Assembly: GCA_030625925.1 (NCBI GenBank)
Contig: DAOUPY010000119.1
Span: forward strand, 1 to 5,683
Direction of reading: 5' to 3'
Length of the DNA: 5,683 nucleotides
Origin: Fusobacteriaceae bacterium
GTDB taxonomy: Bacteria > Fusobacteriota > Fusobacteriia > Fusobacteriales > Fusobacteriaceae
Made by a program: the position numbers and the translations under genes. The notes under the pieces were generated by a model. The model searched no databases. It saw only the letters and a list, made by a program, of their open reading frames with translations, and had not been told where the DNA came from. Of this stretch, positions 4,312-5,683 are shown in pieces; the first letter of the stretch is position 1, and the number at the start of each line of letters is the position of its first letter.

Positions 4312-5683
4312 ATGTCAATGTTTTGTTACCAATGTCAAGAAACAGCAAAAGGAACTGGATGTACAATAGCAGGTGTCTGTGGGAAAAAGCCAGAAACTTC
4401 TAATTTACAAGACTTATTAATATACACAGCTAAATCAATAGCTATCTTAAGAGAGGGAATTGATTTGGAAACAAGAAAATCTTGTGATCATTCTGAAAAA
4501 ATTGATTATTACTTAACTAATGCATTATTTACAACGATCACAAATGCAAACTTTGATGACGTAGCTATAGCTGCACAAATCACAGAAGGATTAGCTTTAA
4601 GAGAAGAAATAAAGGCTAAATTTATTGAATTAGGAAAAGCTCCAAAGAGATTAGAAAATCATGACGCATTAACATTCACAGTAAAAACTATGGAAGAGAT
4701 GCAGGCAAAATCAGTTTCTGTAGGAATATTGGCAACTGAAGATGAAAACATCAGATCTTTAAGAGAACTTACTATATACGGATTAAAAGGAATGGCTGCT
4801 TACTATGAACATTCAGTAAACTTAGGATATAAAAATCAAGAAATTGTGATGTTTATGGAAAAAGCTTTAGTATCTACACTAGATGATACTTTAGGATTAG
4901 ATGAATTAGTAGGATTGGTATTGGAAACTGGAAAATACGGTATAGATGTAATGGCATTATTAGATGGTGCAAATACAGGGAAATTTGGAAATCCTGAATT
5001 AACTGAAGTTAACATTGGAACGAAATCAAATCCTGGAATCTTAATTTCCGGACATGATTTAAATGATATAGTTCAATTATTAGAACAAACAAAAGGAACA
5101 GGAGTAGACATCTATACTCATTCAGAGATGTTACCAGCTCACTATTACCCTGAGTTAAAGAAATATGACCATTTGGTAGGTAACTATGGAAATGCATGGT
5201 GGAAGCAAAAAGAGGAGTTCGAATCATTTAACGGACCTATCTTATTCACAACAAACTGTATCGTCCCTCCAAAGGCTGGAGCATCATATGAAGGAAAAGT
5301 ATTCACTACAAATGCAGCTGGATACCCTGGATGGGTTAGTATCAAAGAGGATGAAAACGGGAATAAAGATTTCTCTGAAATCATAGAGATGGCTAAAACT
5401 TGTGAAGCTCCTACTCAAATTGAAGAGGGAACTATCGTTGGTGGATTTGCTCATGAGCAGGTATTCGCATTAGCTGATAAAGTAGTAGATGCAGTTAAAA
5501 CTGGAGCAATCAAAAAGTTCTTCGTAATGGCAGGTTGTGACGGAAGAATGAAATCAAGAGATTATTATACTGAATTTGCTGATAAATTACCGAGTGATAC
5601 AGTAATCTTAACGGCAGGTTGTGCAAAGTTTAGATACAATAAATTAAATTTAGGAGATATCGGCGGGATTCCTAGAGTATTAG
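4312..5683 (+). CDS. hcp: Hybrid cluster protein Hcp (hydroxylamine reductase / NO reductase), 3' end cut off
   Basis: Hcp is a cytoplasmic iron-sulfur enzyme of anaerobes that reduces hydroxylamine in vitro and is considered a nitric oxide reductase and S-nitrosylase in vivo. The window holds the first 457 of an expected 550 or so residues. The N-terminal cluster motif is C5-x2-C8-x8-C17-x5-C23 ([15 protein letters not shown]), the pattern of the Desulfovibrio/Clostridium class rather than the wider-spaced enterobacterial one. Hybrid-cluster ligands appear at the spacing of the Desulfovibrio protein: H248 in SGHDLND, E272 in THSEMLP, C316 in TTNCIVPP, C409 in AGCDGR (the persulfide-bearing position) and C437 in [12 protein letters not shown]. 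The last cysteine and glutamate ligands would fall beyond the window end. The start ATG has GGAGGA six bases upstream; a second ATG two codons later is less well placed. The leader contains two extended -10 elements and an upstream dyad, suggesting activation by an Fnr/HcpR-like regulator. A partner reductase gene, if any, would lie downstream out of view. Confidence 0.97.
   Translation, partial: MSMFCYQCQETAKGTGCTIAGVCGKKPETSNLQDLLIYTAKSIAILREGIDLETRKSCDHSEKIDYYLTNALFTTITNANFDDVAIAAQITEGLALREEIKAKFIELGKAPKRLENHDALTFTVKTMEEMQAKSVSVGILATEDENIRSLRELTIYGLKGMAAYYEHSVNLGYKNQEIVMFMEKALVSTLDDTLGLDELVGLVLETGKYGIDVMALLDGANTGKFGNPELTEVNIGTKSNPGILISGHDLNDIVQLLEQTKGTGVDIYTHSEMLPAHYYPELKKYDHLVGNYGNAWWKQKEEFESFNGPILFTTNCIVPPKAGASYEGKVFTTNAAGYPGWVSIKEDENGNKDFSEIIEMAKTCEAPTQIEEGTIVGGFAHEQVFALADKVVDAVKTGAIKKFFVMAGCDGRMKSRDYYTEFADKLPSDTVILTAGCAKFRYNKLNLGDIGGIPRVL

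Noticed and set aside
5009..5386. Open frames of 66-72 codons on both strands inside hcp
   Set aside because: They overlap the well-supported hcp frame, have no recognisable domains and look like chance frames in coding DNA.

Overview
The window is AT-rich DNA with short intergenic gaps, strong AGGAGG-type ribosome binding sites and intrinsic terminators with long T tracts. Together with a clostridial-type (CX2CX8CX5C) hybrid cluster protein, this suggests an anaerobic bacterium. A member of the Fusobacteriota (Ilyobacter, Propionigenium, Psychrilyobacter or a relative) or a low-GC Firmicute fits best. The exact genus is inference from composition and protein character.

Left half, minus strand. 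Read from right to left, a three-gene unit encodes a small secreted protein of unknown function (2581-2216), a membrane sensor histidine kinase (2202 to about 816) and an OmpR/PhoB-type response regulator (783-115). It ends at a perfect 32-bp palindromic terminator (69-100). The kinase reading frame is broken near its 3' end. After the G2 box of the ATPase domain the frame stops at 883, but the missing C-terminus is intact in another frame down to 816. Removing one A from an A6 run (902-907) would restore a kinase of about 461 residues. A Shine-Dalgarno sequence at the extreme left edge suggests another minus-strand gene starting just outside the window.

Middle, minus strand. A six-helix CcdA/DsbD-like membrane protein (3408-2800) has its own well-formed promoter (TTGACT-17-TATATT, 3473-3501) and a terminator (2677-2719). 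It keeps the cysteine of helix 1 but has serine where the family has the partner cysteine in helix 4, and it carries an HSHSH loop.

Right half, plus strand. A zinc-dependent dCMP deaminase of the DCTD/T4 type (3661-4155) is followed by a strong terminator hairpin (4160-4191). Next comes hcp (4312 to the window end, cut off), encoding a hybrid cluster protein involved in nitric oxide/hydroxylamine detoxification. The terminator dyad contains GGTAAC-N4-GTTACC centred about 42 bp upstream of the inferred hcp start point. That is where a Crp/Fnr-family activator such as HcpR would sit, so the hairpin may do two jobs.

The two-component unit, the membrane protein, the deaminase and hcp look like separate transcription units; nothing in the sequence ties them into one pathway. 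No mobile element, CRISPR array, rRNA or tRNA was seen. I did not find a convincing new multi-gene system. The best leads are the frameshifted kinase with its secreted upstream partner, the one-cysteine CcdA-like protein and the regulatory dyad before hcp.
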